This document shows positions 1-9,696 of a stretch of 58,856 nucleotides of DNA, in pieces; the first letter of the stretch is position 1, and every line of letters begins with the position of its first letter. The notes beneath the pieces are model-generated. The model did no database searches. It had not been told where the DNA came from and worked only from the letters and a program-made list of their open reading frames with translations. Location: NCBI GenBank assembly GCA_030550715.1, contig JAUQOU010000008.1, positions 1 to 58,856 on the forward strand. The letters are read 5' to 3'. This stretch comes from a bacterium (lineage in GTDB: Bacteria > Calescibacteriota > Calescibacteriia > Calescibacteriales > Calescibacteriaceae). The position numbers and the translations under genes are program-made.

Positions 1-1
1 C

Positions 2-298
2 AAAGTAAAAATTACCCCTTTGAGAGATAAGGTTGTTGTCAAAAGAGTTGAAGAAGAAGAACAGAAAACCCCAGGTGGAATAATAATTCCTGATACCGCA
101 AAAGAAAAACCACAAATAGGTGAAGTAGTAGCAGTTGGTAAAGGAAAAATTCTTCAAGATGGTAAAGTGATCCCACCAGAAGTAAAGGTGGGAGATAGGG
201 TCCTTTTTGCAAAATATGCCGGTACTGAAATTAAAATAGAAGGAGAAGAATACCTTATAATGTCAGAAGATGAAATACTTGGTATTATAGAAAAATAA
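2..298 (+). CDS. groES: Co-chaperonin GroES, 5'-truncated by the window edge
   Basis: In-frame translation from base 2 reads [46 protein letters not shown], classic Cpn10; the TTG at 20 in the ORF track is internal. groEL follows. Confidence 0.97.
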   Translation, partial: KVKITPLRDKVVVKRVEEEEQKTPGGIIIPDTAKEKPQIGEVVAVGKGKILQDGKVIPPEVKVGDRVLFAKYAGTEIKIEGEEYLIMSEDEILGIIEK

Positions 299-349
299 AA
301 TTGCCTTTATTTTTTGATTTTTTATTTCAAAGAAAGGAGGTGAGAAGTT

Positions 350-1993
350 ATGGCAGCAAAAGAAGTACTCTTTGACGTAGAAGCAAGAGAAAAAATATTA
401 AGAGGAGTTGAAAAAATAGCAAGTGCAGTCAGGGTAACACTTGGACCTGGTGGAAGAAACGTGATACTTGAAAAAACATTTGGAGCTCCAACGGTAACAA
501 GAGACGGGGTCACAGTAGCAAAAGAAATAGAGCTTGAAGATAAATTCGAGAACCTCGGTGCGCAACTTGTAAGAGAAGTATGCTCAAAAACAAACGATGT
601 AGCAGGAGATGGAACAACAACCTCAGCGGTCCTCGCCCATGCGATATTCACAAAAGGGCTAAAGCTCATCTCCGCAGGTGCTAACCCCGTAAACCTCAAA
701 AAAGGAATAGAAATAGCGGTAGAAAAATGTGTAGAAGAACTCAAAAAAATGGCAAAAGAAATCAAATCAAGATCTGAAATAGAAAATGTAGCCAGAATAG
801 CTTCAAACCAGGATTATGAAATAGGCAAAATAGTCGCAGACGCAATAGAAAAAGTAGGGAAAGAAGGAGTGATAACAATAGAAGAAGCAAAAGGAACAGA
901 GACAACATGGGAAGCAGTAGAAGGAATGCAGTTTGACAGAGGTTACCTTTCTCCTTACTTCATAACAGACCCAGATAGAATGGAATGTGTCCTTGAAGAC
1001 CCCTATATATTGATATACGAGAAGAAAATATCATCTGTAAAAGACCTTGTGCCACTTCTTGAGCAGATTGTAAGAGATGGGAAACCACTTCTTATCATCT
1101 CCGAAGATGTAGAAGGTGAAGCTCTTGCAACACTCGTTGTCAACAAATTAAGAGGAGTTCTCAAATGCTGTGCGGTAAAGGCACCAGGGTTTGGAGAGAG
1201 AAGAAAAGCTATGATGGAAGACATAGCAATACTTACAGGAGGAAGGTTCATCGCAGAAGAGCTTGGTATCAAACTTGAAAACGTCCAACTTTCTGACCTC
1301 GGTAGAGCAAAGAAAGTAGTCGTAGATAAAGAGCACACAACAATAATAGGTGGAGCGGGTAAAAAATCAGAAATAGAAGCAAGAATAAACCAGATAAGAA
1401 AGGCGATTCAAGAGACAACTTCTGACTATGATAGAGAGAAGTTGCAGGAAAGACTCGCAAAGCTCGCCGGAGGAGTCGCAATAGTATATGTGGGAGCTCC
1501 AACAGAACCTGCTATGAAAGAGAAGAAGATGAGAGTTGAAGATGCAGTGAATGCTACACGTGCAGCTGTTGAAGAAGGAATAGTCCCCGGAGGAGGAGTC
1601 GCCTTCATAAAATGTATTCCCGCACTTGAAAAACTCCTTGAGGAAGAGAAAAACGATGATGTAAAACTCGGCATAAAAATAGTGAAAGAAGCAATAGAAG
1701 AACCCCTGAGATGGATAGCAAGAAACGCAGGATATGAAGGTTCAATAATAGTTGAGAAAATAAAAGATAAGATAAGACAAGACCCGAAGTCCAACCCGGG
1801 TTTTGATGCTCTTCAAGGCAGATTCGTTGACGACATGCTTTCAGCAGGAATAATAGACCCTGTAAAGGTGACAAGGTCAGCACTTCAGAACGCAGCTTCT
1901 GTTGCTTCACTCCTTCTCATTACAGAAGCACTTGTAGCGGAAAAACCAAAGAAAGAGGAGAAATTCCCAGCTACACCACCTCCTGAAATATAA
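350..1993 (+). CDS. groL: Chaperonin GroEL (Hsp60)
   Basis: [47 protein letters not shown] motifs; strong SD aaaggaggtgag upstream. Confidence 0.99.
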   Translation: MAAKEVLFDVEAREKILRGVEKIASAVRVTLGPGGRNVILEKTFGAPTVTRDGVTVAKEIELEDKFENLGAQLVREVCSKTNDVAGDGTTTSAVLAHAIFTKGLKLISAGANPVNLKKGIEIAVEKCVEELKKMAKEIKSRSEIENVARIASNQDYEIGKIVADAIEKVGKEGVITIEEAKGTETTWEAVEGMQFDRGYLSPYFITDPDRMECVLEDPYILIYEKKISSVKDLVPLLEQIVRDGKPLLIISEDVEGEALATLVVNKLRGVLKCCAVKAPGFGERRKAMMEDIAILTGGRFIAEELGIKLENVQLSDLGRAKKVVVDKEHTTIIGGAGKKSEIEARINQIRKAIQETTSDYDREKLQERLAKLAGGVAIVYVGAPTEPAMKEKKMRVEDAVNATRAAVEEGIVPGGGVAFIKCIPALEKLLEEEKNDDVKLGIKIVKEAIEEPLRWIARNAGYEGSIIVEKIKDKIRQDPKSNPGFDALQGRFVDDMLSAGIIDPVKVTRSALQNAASVASLLLITEALVAEKPKKEEKFPATPPPEI

Positions 1994-2001
1994 AAAATAA
2001 A

Positions 2002-3087
2002 ATGAGCGCCTTCCTTCCTCTGATTCCCGTTATATTAGCAGGTGGGGGGGGAAGGCGCCTCTTCCCTATCTCAACTCAAAAAAACCCAAAATACCTCCTT
2101 AAAATAAACTCTTCAAAATCTCTCATTGAAGAAACAATAGAAAGAGCAATACTGTGCCAGAAAGAAATAAATAAATCAGAAGTTTATCCCATCTTCATTG
2201 TAAGCAACATAAAGCACAAAAACAAAATAAAAAGGGTAATTCAGAAACTCAAAAGAACCAAAGCAAAAAATAACAACAGCACTCGCAAATTAAAAATTGA
2301 GTATCTTTTTGAACCGCTTATGAAAAACACCGCTCCCGCAATATGCTACTCTGCCCTGAAAATCCAAGAAAAGTTCAAAGATGCAGTTCTGCTGATTTTA
2401 CCATCAGACCACAAAATACAAGACAACAATAAATTCAAAGAAGCTATAAAATCAGCTTACGAGGTAGCAAAAGAGAACTTTATCGTAACACTCGGAATTA
2501 CCCCACAATATGCAGAAACAGGATATGGCTACATAAAAATATCAGAAAAAAAGTTGAAAGATAAAGATAATGTCTTTGAAGTTGAAAAATTTACAGAAAA
2601 ACCATCAAAAGAGAAAGCAGAGGAGTTTATGAAGTCGGGAAAGTATTTCTGGAATGCTGGGATATTTATAGCAAGAACTTCTACTATACTTGAAGAACTG
2701 GGAAAATACACCCCAATTCCAAACATAATGAAAGAAAATAGCATAAAAAAGGCGTACCAAATTGTGCCGGAAATCTCAATAGATTATGCGGTCTGCGAGA
2801 AGTCAAAAAAAATGGCTTGCGTTGTTGCAGATTTCAGATGGTCAGATGTCGGCTCCTTCAAAGCAATAAAAGAACTATTCCAAAATGATGAGAACGGAAA
2901 CTCAGGAAATGCTGACTTCATAGAATGCAAAAACTCACTCGTGTTCTCACAAAATAACAAAAGAAAAAAAATAATACTTTTCGGAGTCGAAAATTTAGTA
3001 ATAGCAGAAGGAGAAAATTTCTTACTCGTAACCTCCCTTGAAAAAAGCCAAGACATAAAAAAGATATCTGAAAAATACGATAAATAA
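2002..3087 (+). CDS. Mannose-1-phosphate guanylyltransferase-like nucleotidyltransferase
   Basis: PVILAGGGGRRLFPIS, LLILPSDHKI, YGYIKI, FTEKPSKEKAEEFM, FWNAGIFI, WSDVGSFKAI typical of the ManC family. Confidence 0.9.
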   Translation: MSAFLPLIPVILAGGGGRRLFPISTQKNPKYLLKINSSKSLIEETIERAILCQKEINKSEVYPIFIVSNIKHKNKIKRVIQKLKRTKAKNNNSTRKLKIEYLFEPLMKNTAPAICYSALKIQEKFKDAVLLILPSDHKIQDNNKFKEAIKSAYEVAKENFIVTLGITPQYAETGYGYIKISEKKLKDKDNVFEVEKFTEKPSKEKAEEFMKSGKYFWNAGIFIARTSTILEELGKYTPIPNIMKENSIKKAYQIVPEISIDYAVCEKSKKMACVVADFRWSDVGSFKAIKELFQNDENGNSGNADFIECKNSLVFSQNNKRKKIILFGVENLVIAEGENFLLVTSLEKSQDIKKISEKYDK

Positions 3088-3119
3088 TTCAGAAAAATTT
3101 GCGATAATAAATCAATAAG

Positions 3120-3326
3120 ATGAATAAATTTTTGTATTTCGTAATTTACTCTCCCGGATTTTCGGGAAGCTTATTTTTATCAAAGGTTATCAACTCACAC
3201 AAAGATGTAATCTGCCTGCACGAGACAGAAATGTTTGAAGCACTAGAAATCCACAACGATGGGAAAATAGAAACGAAATTCTTCTTTGAACTCAACGAAA
3301 AAAATAAATTTAAAAATTCGTATTAG
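3120..3326 (+). pseudogene. Possible N-terminal remnant of a sulfotransferase-like P-loop protein
   Basis: YSPGFSGSLFLSKVINSHKDVICLHE resembles the PAPS-binding N-terminus of sulfotransferases, but the ORF stops after 68 aa and the next gene begins 12 nt later. Confidence 0.4.
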
Positions 3327-3338
3327 ATTGTATATGCT

Positions 3339-4715
3339 GTGGAAGACAGAGCAAATCTTTTATATAAAATTATTGATGACATTGAGTTTATTCACTCTGC
3401 CTTTCCTGAAAAGGATTCAATAGAGCAGGCAGAAGAACTTAAAGAAAAAGCAAAAGCTTTCATAAAAGAGAACCGAGATAAGATTGAAATTTTTGAAAAC
3501 AAAGCAGAAGAAAATCCATCGTACTTTGATTGGAACATAGTAAAAAGCGGGGCGAAATTTAATTTTCTTTCTCTTATAATACCCAAAGAGTTTGGTGGCA
3601 AAGGTATAAAAGCACTTCCCTACTCTGTTTTCATAGAAGAGATTTGCTCTGAAACAGCAGGAGTTGGAAACATTTTCGGCGCCCACGCTCTCGGTATGAC
3701 ACCAATACTCCTTTCACCATACCTCTTTTCATTCACAAACATAATAAAAGAGGTCGTAGAGAGAGAAAAGAAAGGTGAGCCCATTTTATTTGCGTTTGGA
3801 TTGACCGAACCAACGGGAGGATCAGATGTCCAGCAAGACGAAGATTGGCTCAAAAAAGCAAAAATGACAACAAAAGCACAAAAAGTAAAAGATGGATACA
3901 TACTGAACGGGAGAAAAGTTTTCATCTCAAACGGTTCTGTTGCAAAATACATAACGGTTTTCGCTCAAACTTCGTCACCAGATAAAATGATGTGTCTTCT
4001 CGTGAACTCAGAAATGAAAGGTTTTTCTATCGGAAGGGTTGAAGATAAGATGGGACAGAAAACTTGCCACGCAGCAGAACTTGTATTTGAAGATGTTTTC
4101 GTCCCCGATGACATGGTCGTGATTCCAGAAGGTTCGGCACCGTTCATAAACCGAGTCATACTCTCAACAACAAGAGCACCAGTAGGAGCAATAGCAACCG
4201 GAATAGCAAAAGGAGCAATAAAAAAAGTAATAGAAATCGTAGAAGATAAAGACGAATACTTCGCACTGAAAATATCAGAAGCAATATCAAAACTCATTAT
4301 GGCAAGAATGCTGTGGATAACCTCATGCACAATAATAGATAAAGAAGGTTCAATGAAACTCAGCCAAAACCCCGTTGTAAAACTCATAGCTAAAATATTT
4401 TCAAAAATAAACTCATTAGACCAAAATCTGACCAGAAAACTTGGAAGAAAATTAGGAGATAGAATGAAAGATGTTTTTTTCAATGTTCTGAGCAAAAATC
4501 TCAAAAAGATAGAATCACTATCTTCAATCGCAAAATTCTCCTCAACTCAACTTAGTTTTGAGGTATGCAATATATGTATGGAGCTTCTCGGAGAAAAATC
4601 TGCTGACAAATCTCTGAAAATAGAAAGATTTCTCCGAGATGTGAGATTGACACAAATTTACGAAACAACAAATGAAGTGAATAAAATTATACTGTGGAAA
4701 AACCTGTTTGCCTGA
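3339..4715 (+). CDS. Acyl-CoA dehydrogenase family protein
   Basis: FGLTEPTGGSD, ILNGRKVFISNG, RFLRDVRLTQIYETTNEV motifs; GTG start. Confidence 0.92.
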   Translation: MEDRANLLYKIIDDIEFIHSAFPEKDSIEQAEELKEKAKAFIKENRDKIEIFENKAEENPSYFDWNIVKSGAKFNFLSLIIPKEFGGKGIKALPYSVFIEEICSETAGVGNIFGAHALGMTPILLSPYLFSFTNIIKEVVEREKKGEPILFAFGLTEPTGGSDVQQDEDWLKKAKMTTKAQKVKDGYILNGRKVFISNGSVAKYITVFAQTSSPDKMMCLLVNSEMKGFSIGRVEDKMGQKTCHAAELVFEDVFVPDDMVVIPEGSAPFINRVILSTTRAPVGAIATGIAKGAIKKVIEIVEDKDEYFALKISEAISKLIMARMLWITSCTIIDKEGSMKLSQNPVVKLIAKIFSKINSLDQNLTRKLGRKLGDRMKDVFFNVLSKNLKKIESLSSIAKFSSTQLSFEVCNICMELLGEKSADKSLKIERFLRDVRLTQIYETTNEVNKIILWKNLFA

Positions 4716-4740
4716 CTAACGGGTAAAATCTTTTAGCATA

Positions 4741-6141
4741 ATGATTTTGGAACTTACAAGAGACCTTGTAAAAGAGCTTTCAAAAATTGAAATCCCCGAA
4801 GATATAAAAAAAGCAGTAGCTTTACAGGTAGAGAACCTGAAACTATCAGCAGAGATAGGAAAAAGAAAGCTCAAATTCTCAGAGGAAAAAGCAGATAAGA
4901 TAGGTATAAAGCCCCCCCTCCTACAGATTCTTATAAATTCATCTGCCTCTATGTTATACGATTGGGATGATTACCTTTTTGCCGGACACACAGGGCACTC
5001 AGCGGTCTTTACCGCACTAGCACTAGGAGAAGAATTCAAAATCCCAGAAGAAAAAATAAAGAGAGCTATCTTTATAGGCAACGAGATAGGAGGAAGATTC
5101 GGAATACTGACTCTGATAGGACCTTTGAACGGACAGATGATGACATACCTTCACGGAATAATATCAGCAACCATCACAGAGTATCTTACAGGAAAAATAG
5201 AGAACATACCCAAAAGAATATGCTCCTACATATCAAATCCACACTTTATACACTTTGAAGGGTTTATGGGAGGGGAAACAAAGCTATTTACCGCATCTTT
5301 CCCGATAGTTCAAGGAGTCATATCATCTCTGTTTGATGTCAAAGAAAATCAATACTCCGAAGAAGGATTTGTGCGTATTTTCTCTTGGAATGATTTTTCA
5401 GAAGACACCATTAAAGCTATTTTCTCTCCCGATTTTTTTCTCACAAGAACACTGATGATAAAAAAGTATCCGGGATGTGCTTATGTTCTTCCACAGATTG
5501 AATGCACCCTCAAAATAAAAAGAAAAATAGAGGAGAATTTTGAGAAATTTGATATAGATTGCATAAGAGAGATTGAGGTAGAGTATTCTATAATACCTGC
5601 TCTGCTTGATGTTATCTCCTCTCGCTATCTTGATTTTTCAAGCCACATTCCAGCTCAGTTCTCAACATACGGAGCTGTAGCACTCGCTCTTTACGGGCAA
5701 AATTTCACCCCGGAAACATACGAGAAAGTTCGCTCACACAAAAACTCCATACTCAAAATAATATCAAAAATAAAGACAAAACACAACACAAAATACACAA
5801 GGAAAATTCTTGAAAAAGTTTCCGATAGCTTCCCTTTTCTTTATGGAGAAAAACCTCCGTCGGTAAAAAACATCTTGAAAGCTATCTCACACTCCCAAAT
5901 AAAAATATCCCACCTTGTGAAGGAAGGAATTTTCATTATCCCCGCGCTGATCGCAAGGAGAACCAAAACAGAGAGAAAAATCAAAGATGAGTTTAAATTT
6001 ATCTTCCCTGCAAAGGTAAAAATTCAATACAAAGACCTTTTACTTGAAGAAGAAGCAATCTCTCACTCAGCCCCTGCAATATCAGAAGATGCAGAAAAAA
6101 ATATTCAAGAGAAAAGAGAAATAGCAAGCAAAAAGGTTTAA
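4741..6141 (+). CDS. MmgE/PrpD family protein
   Basis: DWDDYLFAGHTGHSAVFTALALGEEFKI plus overall length and pattern of the MmgE/PrpD family. Confidence 0.75.
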   Translation: MILELTRDLVKELSKIEIPEDIKKAVALQVENLKLSAEIGKRKLKFSEEKADKIGIKPPLLQILINSSASMLYDWDDYLFAGHTGHSAVFTALALGEEFKIPEEKIKRAIFIGNEIGGRFGILTLIGPLNGQMMTYLHGIISATITEYLTGKIENIPKRICSYISNPHFIHFEGFMGGETKLFTASFPIVQGVISSLFDVKENQYSEEGFVRIFSWNDFSEDTIKAIFSPDFFLTRTLMIKKYPGCAYVLPQIECTLKIKRKIEENFEKFDIDCIREIEVEYSIIPALLDVISSRYLDFSSHIPAQFSTYGAVALALYGQNFTPETYEKVRSHKNSILKIISKIKTKHNTKYTRKILEKVSDSFPFLYGEKPPSVKNILKAISHSQIKISHLVKEGIFIIPALIARRTKTERKIKDEFKFIFPAKVKIQYKDLLLEEEAISHSAPAISEDAEKNIQEKREIASKKV

Positions 6142-6181
6142 AATCTTCTGTGAAATTAAAATTTTATACTGATAAAAAATA

Positions 6182-6463
6182 ATGAAAGAAAAAAGAAAGA
6201 TAAACAGGTTAAAGAGAAAAATTTTTAAATTAACCTTACTCTCTCTACCTTTAATCACCTCTATTTCTCCTGTATCAAAAGTCCAAGCTCAAACAGCACC
6301 TGCACCAGGAGATCTGCCCTCACCACGAATATATGAATCTATAAGGAAAAAGAAGGAGAAAGAAAAAGAAGAAGAAAAAAAAGGTAAGATAAAAAGAATT
6401 TTCCCTAAAAGGAAAAAATCCATATTTGAAGAAGATGAGGAGAAAACAGATTATCGTGATTAA
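6182..6463 (+). CDS. Small exported highly charged protein
   Basis: Basic N-terminus, hydrophobic segment, AQA-like cleavage site, then a Lys/Glu-rich tail; promoter-like TATACT at 6165-6170. Confidence 0.5.
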   Translation: MKEKRKINRLKRKIFKLTLLSLPLITSISPVSKVQAQTAPAPGDLPSPRIYESIRKKKEKEKEEEKKGKIKRIFPKRKKSIFEEDEEKTDYRD

Positions 6464-6504
6464 ATAAAATTTTTTTCTGCACAAAGTTTTTTCAGATGAA
6501 AACT

Positions 6505-7866
6505 TCAAAATTCCCTTTTTTTCCTCGCTTTATAAAAGTAATTTCTAAAGCCCTTCCAAACATTCAAAATCCTCAGGGTAAGTTCAACCTTATCTCCGAT
6601 TGAAAACCTTTCTCCGTCTTCAAGTTCTATTCCCTGAACATAAATTCTCGCTCCGTTTTCCGTCCTTACAACAAGCATAGGCAAAGGAGGAAAAACATCA
6701 GCATAAGTTGTAAGATAATCTTCGGTAAATGTGAAAACCTCTCCTTCTCTTGACATTTTCTCTTTTGAAAGATTCTTACTTCCGCAGACCTGACAGTAGA
6801 TTTGAGCAGGAAAAATAGAATTCCCGCAGTCAGAACATCTCAATCCGTAAAGAGAGAGATTTTGCTCTCTTTCTCTCCACAGAAGAGAAATAGATGATTC
6901 ATCTTCTGGGAAACCAATAATATCTTTTACCTTCAGGTAATGGCCAAATCTCATTTTTTTCCTTCTCTCAAAGACCTTTATGATTTCTCTATGAGGCAAG
7001 GAATTTCCTTGAAATGTTAAAATTACACCTTTGACCCCGTTTCCGAGACCCAGAACCGCAACCTTATCTCCCTTTTTCAAGAAACCTGTGGAATAAGCAA
7101 GAGATATAGGTATCTGGGAGTTGCCAAAGCTCCCGAATGCGGAGAAGACATCATCTTTGATTTTAAAAGTTCTCATAACTTGCAAAGCGATACCAAAAGT
7201 CGGAGAAGAGAATACAACTTTGAGGTCAGGCGAAAACACTTTTTTTATCAAAAAAGAATACACTTCTGTTGCGACAAATCTCTCATCTACACATAAGATT
7301 TTTCCATTTTCAGAAGAGATGGCAGGAGTTTCTTCACTTATGTGAAAGAAATCATCTACGGAAAAGATTCCATCTTCGCTTTCCGATGTAGCAGTCATAA
7401 AAATCGCTCCGCCTCCATCGCTGAGACCAAAATCAATATCCCACTCTGCTCCCCTTCTTCTCTCACCAGTAGCAATCAGCACACAATCTGCAAGATGAGA
7501 TTTTAGTAGAGAATAAGCAAGCTCAAAAGCACTTATTATACCCTCTGTACCCCCACCGATTGAAATGGTAGCAGTAGAAACCGGAAGATCAAGAGCTCGT
7601 GAAAGCGTAACAGAAGGATTCTTCTCAAGCCAGTGGTTGAAAGAAGAAGAGACAAAAATAAGAGCTGATCTTTTATCTTTTAAGTAATTGCTGAACTTCT
7701 TTACTATTCTGTAAGACGCTTCATAAGAGAGCGTAAGAGGGTCTTCATCATAAGAGCAGAACGCCTTCTCGTTCGGAGCCCTCACCCCTGCCTGATTCCT
7801 TATCTCCTCACCGCTCAACCTGAAAAAAGGAACATAACCTTCAATATCCTTTATAACTATCTTCAT
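6505..7866 (-). CDS. HMG-CoA synthase/KASIII-like thiolase-fold protein fused to a C-terminal zinc-ribbon/OB-fold (DUF35-like) domain
   Basis: ATGERRRGAEWDIDFGLSDGGGAIFM and GSFGNSQIPISLAYS typical of HMGCS-like proteins; C-terminal CSDCGNSIFPAQIYCQVCGSKNLSKEKMSREGEVFTFT typical of DUF35. Confidence 0.8.
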   Translation of the reverse strand: MKIVIKDIEGYVPFFRLSGEEIRNQAGVRAPNEKAFCSYDEDPLTLSYEASYRIVKKFSNYLKDKRSALIFVSSSFNHWLEKNPSVTLSRALDLPVSTATISIGGGTEGIISAFELAYSLLKSHLADCVLIATGERRRGAEWDIDFGLSDGGGAIFMTATSESEDGIFSVDDFFHISEETPAISSENGKILCVDERFVATEVYSFLIKKVFSPDLKVVFSSPTFGIALQVMRTFKIKDDVFSAFGSFGNSQIPISLAYSTGFLKKGDKVAVLGLGNGVKGVILTFQGNSLPHREIIKVFERRKKMRFGHYLKVKDIIGFPEDESSISLLWREREQNLSLYGLRCSDCGNSIFPAQIYCQVCGSKNLSKEKMSREGEVFTFTEDYLTTYADVFPPLPMLVVRTENGARIYVQGIELEDGERFSIGDKVELTLRILNVWKGFRNYFYKARKKREF

Positions 7867-7946
7867 TTCTCTTTTAGATTATTCAGTTGAAAACAAATTT
7901 CTAAACTTCCGAAAACTCTTAAACGACAAAATAAAATTCAAAAATT

Positions 7947-8888
7947 ATGGAAGTAAAAATATTGAAAGAAGCAAGACAAAGAGCAAAAACTGAAATATAT
8001 CAGTGCATAAAAAAGTGGTTCTCAGAAGATGAAATAAAAAAAGACATAACAACACAGTTCCTCGGAATAGGAGAAAAAAGAGGCAAGTTGATTTTATTCT
8101 CAAAGAATGAGGAAGATTTCATAGCTGCCGGAGTTGATTTTGTGAAAATTCTATTTGAAGAAGCTCAAAAAATTCTCTTCAAAAATTCAAGAGAAAAAAT
8201 AAAGTTTCACAAGTTCAAAAGTGATGGAGATAAAGTGAAAAACGGGGAAAAAATCGCCGAAATAGAAGGAAGAATGAAGGTTCTGTTTGCCACAGAGAGA
8301 TTGAGCATAAATCTTCTTTCACGGCTCTGCGGAATAGCTACTGAAACCTCAAAACTTGTCTCCGAAGCGAAAAAATACGGAATAGAGGTATGCGCTACAA
8401 GAAAAACAACCCCAGGACTGAGATTTTTAGAAAAATACGCAGTTGCAGTGGGAGGTGGAAATCCTTACAGATTCTCCCTCTCATCAGCAATAATGATAAA
8501 AGATAACCATATAATATCAGCAGGAGGAATTGAAAAAATAAGAGAAATAATAACAAGAAACAGAAAAAAATCAGGAAAGTTGAGAGATATTATAATAGAG
8601 GTTCAGAAAATGAGTGATTTAGAAGAGGTTTTGAAAATAGCGAAGGAGCTGAAAAATATATCAGTGATGCTTGATAACTTTCCCAAAGATTCCATAGGAG
8701 AAGCTATAAAGAAAATAAGGGAATTTTCACATAATGAAAAAGTGAAAATCTTAATTGAAATCTCGGGAGGTATAAGACCTGAAAAACTCCCCGAAATAGC
8801 AGAACTAAAACCAAATAGAATTTCAGCAGGATATATAACATCAAACCCGAAAATCCCCGATATTTCAGCAGATATAATTGCTCTATAA
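7947..8888 (+). CDS. nadC: Nicotinate-nucleotide pyrophosphorylase (carboxylating)
   Basis: ERLSINLLSRLCGIATETSKLV, ATRKTTPGLRFLEKYAVAVGGGNPYRFSLSSAIMIKDNHI, MLDNF, ISGGI. Confidence 0.96.
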   Translation: MEVKILKEARQRAKTEIYQCIKKWFSEDEIKKDITTQFLGIGEKRGKLILFSKNEEDFIAAGVDFVKILFEEAQKILFKNSREKIKFHKFKSDGDKVKNGEKIAEIEGRMKVLFATERLSINLLSRLCGIATETSKLVSEAKKYGIEVCATRKTTPGLRFLEKYAVAVGGGNPYRFSLSSAIMIKDNHIISAGGIEKIREIITRNRKKSGKLRDIIIEVQKMSDLEEVLKIAKELKNISVMLDNFPKDSIGEAIKKIREFSHNEKVKILIEISGGIRPEKLPEIAELKPNRISAGYITSNPKIPDISADIIAL

Positions 8889-8908
8889 AAGATTTTTATT
8901 TTCTTAAT

Positions 8909-9694
8909 ATGCAATTTGAAGACATAATCTACCAGAAAGATAAAGGGATTGCAACACTGATTATAAACAGACCAGAAGTTCTCAATGCGTTCAGGACAAA
9001 AACAATTGAAGAACTCTCCTCGGCCCTTGAAGACGCAGGGAAAGATAAAAAAATAGGAGTAATAGTGATAAAAGGAGCAGGTGAAAAAGCGTTCTGCGTA
9101 GGAGGAGATATTCAAGAGATGAAAAATTTTGACTACTGGTCTGGAAGAAATTTTCTTTTAAAGTTCCTGAATTTCCTCTTGCTAATAAGAAGAACCCCCA
9201 AGCCAGTAATATGCGCAGTAAAAGGATACTGCCTTGGAGGAGGAAACGAAATAAACATATCTTGCGACCTCACAATAGCAACAGAGGACTCAATCTTCGG
9301 ACAAGTTGGACCAAAGGTTGGCTCAGTACCAGTAATAGGAGGAACCCAATTCCTTCCGAGAATAGTCGGAGAGAAAAAAGCAAGAGAAATGGTTTTCTTA
9401 TGCAATCAGTATTCAGCTTATGAGGCATTAGAGATGGGATTGATAAATAAAGTTGTTCCAAGAGAAAAATTTGATGAGGAAGTAAATTTGTGGTGTCAGA
9501 GGATTTTAGAATTAAGCCCGCAAGCTTTGAGGATAGCCAAACTCTCTTTTAATTTTGAAAGCGACCTACTTTACCCTTCGTTCCTCCATGCGGTTGAAAT
9601 CCTCTCACAAATATATGATACAGAAGAATTCAAAGAAGGTATGAACAGCTTCTTGCAAAAAAGGAAGCCGGACTTCTCAAAATTCAGAAAGTAA
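8909..9694 (+). CDS. Enoyl-CoA hydratase/crotonase family protein, BadI/MenB-like (possible 2-ketocyclohexanecarboxyl-CoA hydrolase)
   Basis: NRPEVLNAFRTKT, GAGEKAFCVGGD, FGQVGPKVGSV, GEKKAREM, C-terminal KRKPDFSKFRK; the GSV and GGGN variants favour BadI over MenB. Confidence 0.85.
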   Translation: MQFEDIIYQKDKGIATLIINRPEVLNAFRTKTIEELSSALEDAGKDKKIGVIVIKGAGEKAFCVGGDIQEMKNFDYWSGRNFLLKFLNFLLLIRRTPKPVICAVKGYCLGGGNEINISCDLTIATEDSIFGQVGPKVGSVPVIGGTQFLPRIVGEKKAREMVFLCNQYSAYEALEMGLINKVVPREKFDEEVNLWCQRILELSPQALRIAKLSFNFESDLLYPSFLHAVEILSQIYDTEEFKEGMNSFLQKRKPDFSKFRK

Positions 9695-9696
9695 TC

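Noticed and set aside
322-765. 147-aa minus-strand ORF opposite groEL (and others at 1003-1910)
   Set aside because: Antisense to an unambiguous groEL; low-complexity Ser/Phe-rich translation typical of a codon-bias shadow.
3965-4504. 179-aa minus-strand ORF opposite the acyl-CoA dehydrogenase
   Set aside because: Antisense to a clearly conserved enzyme; no independent signal.
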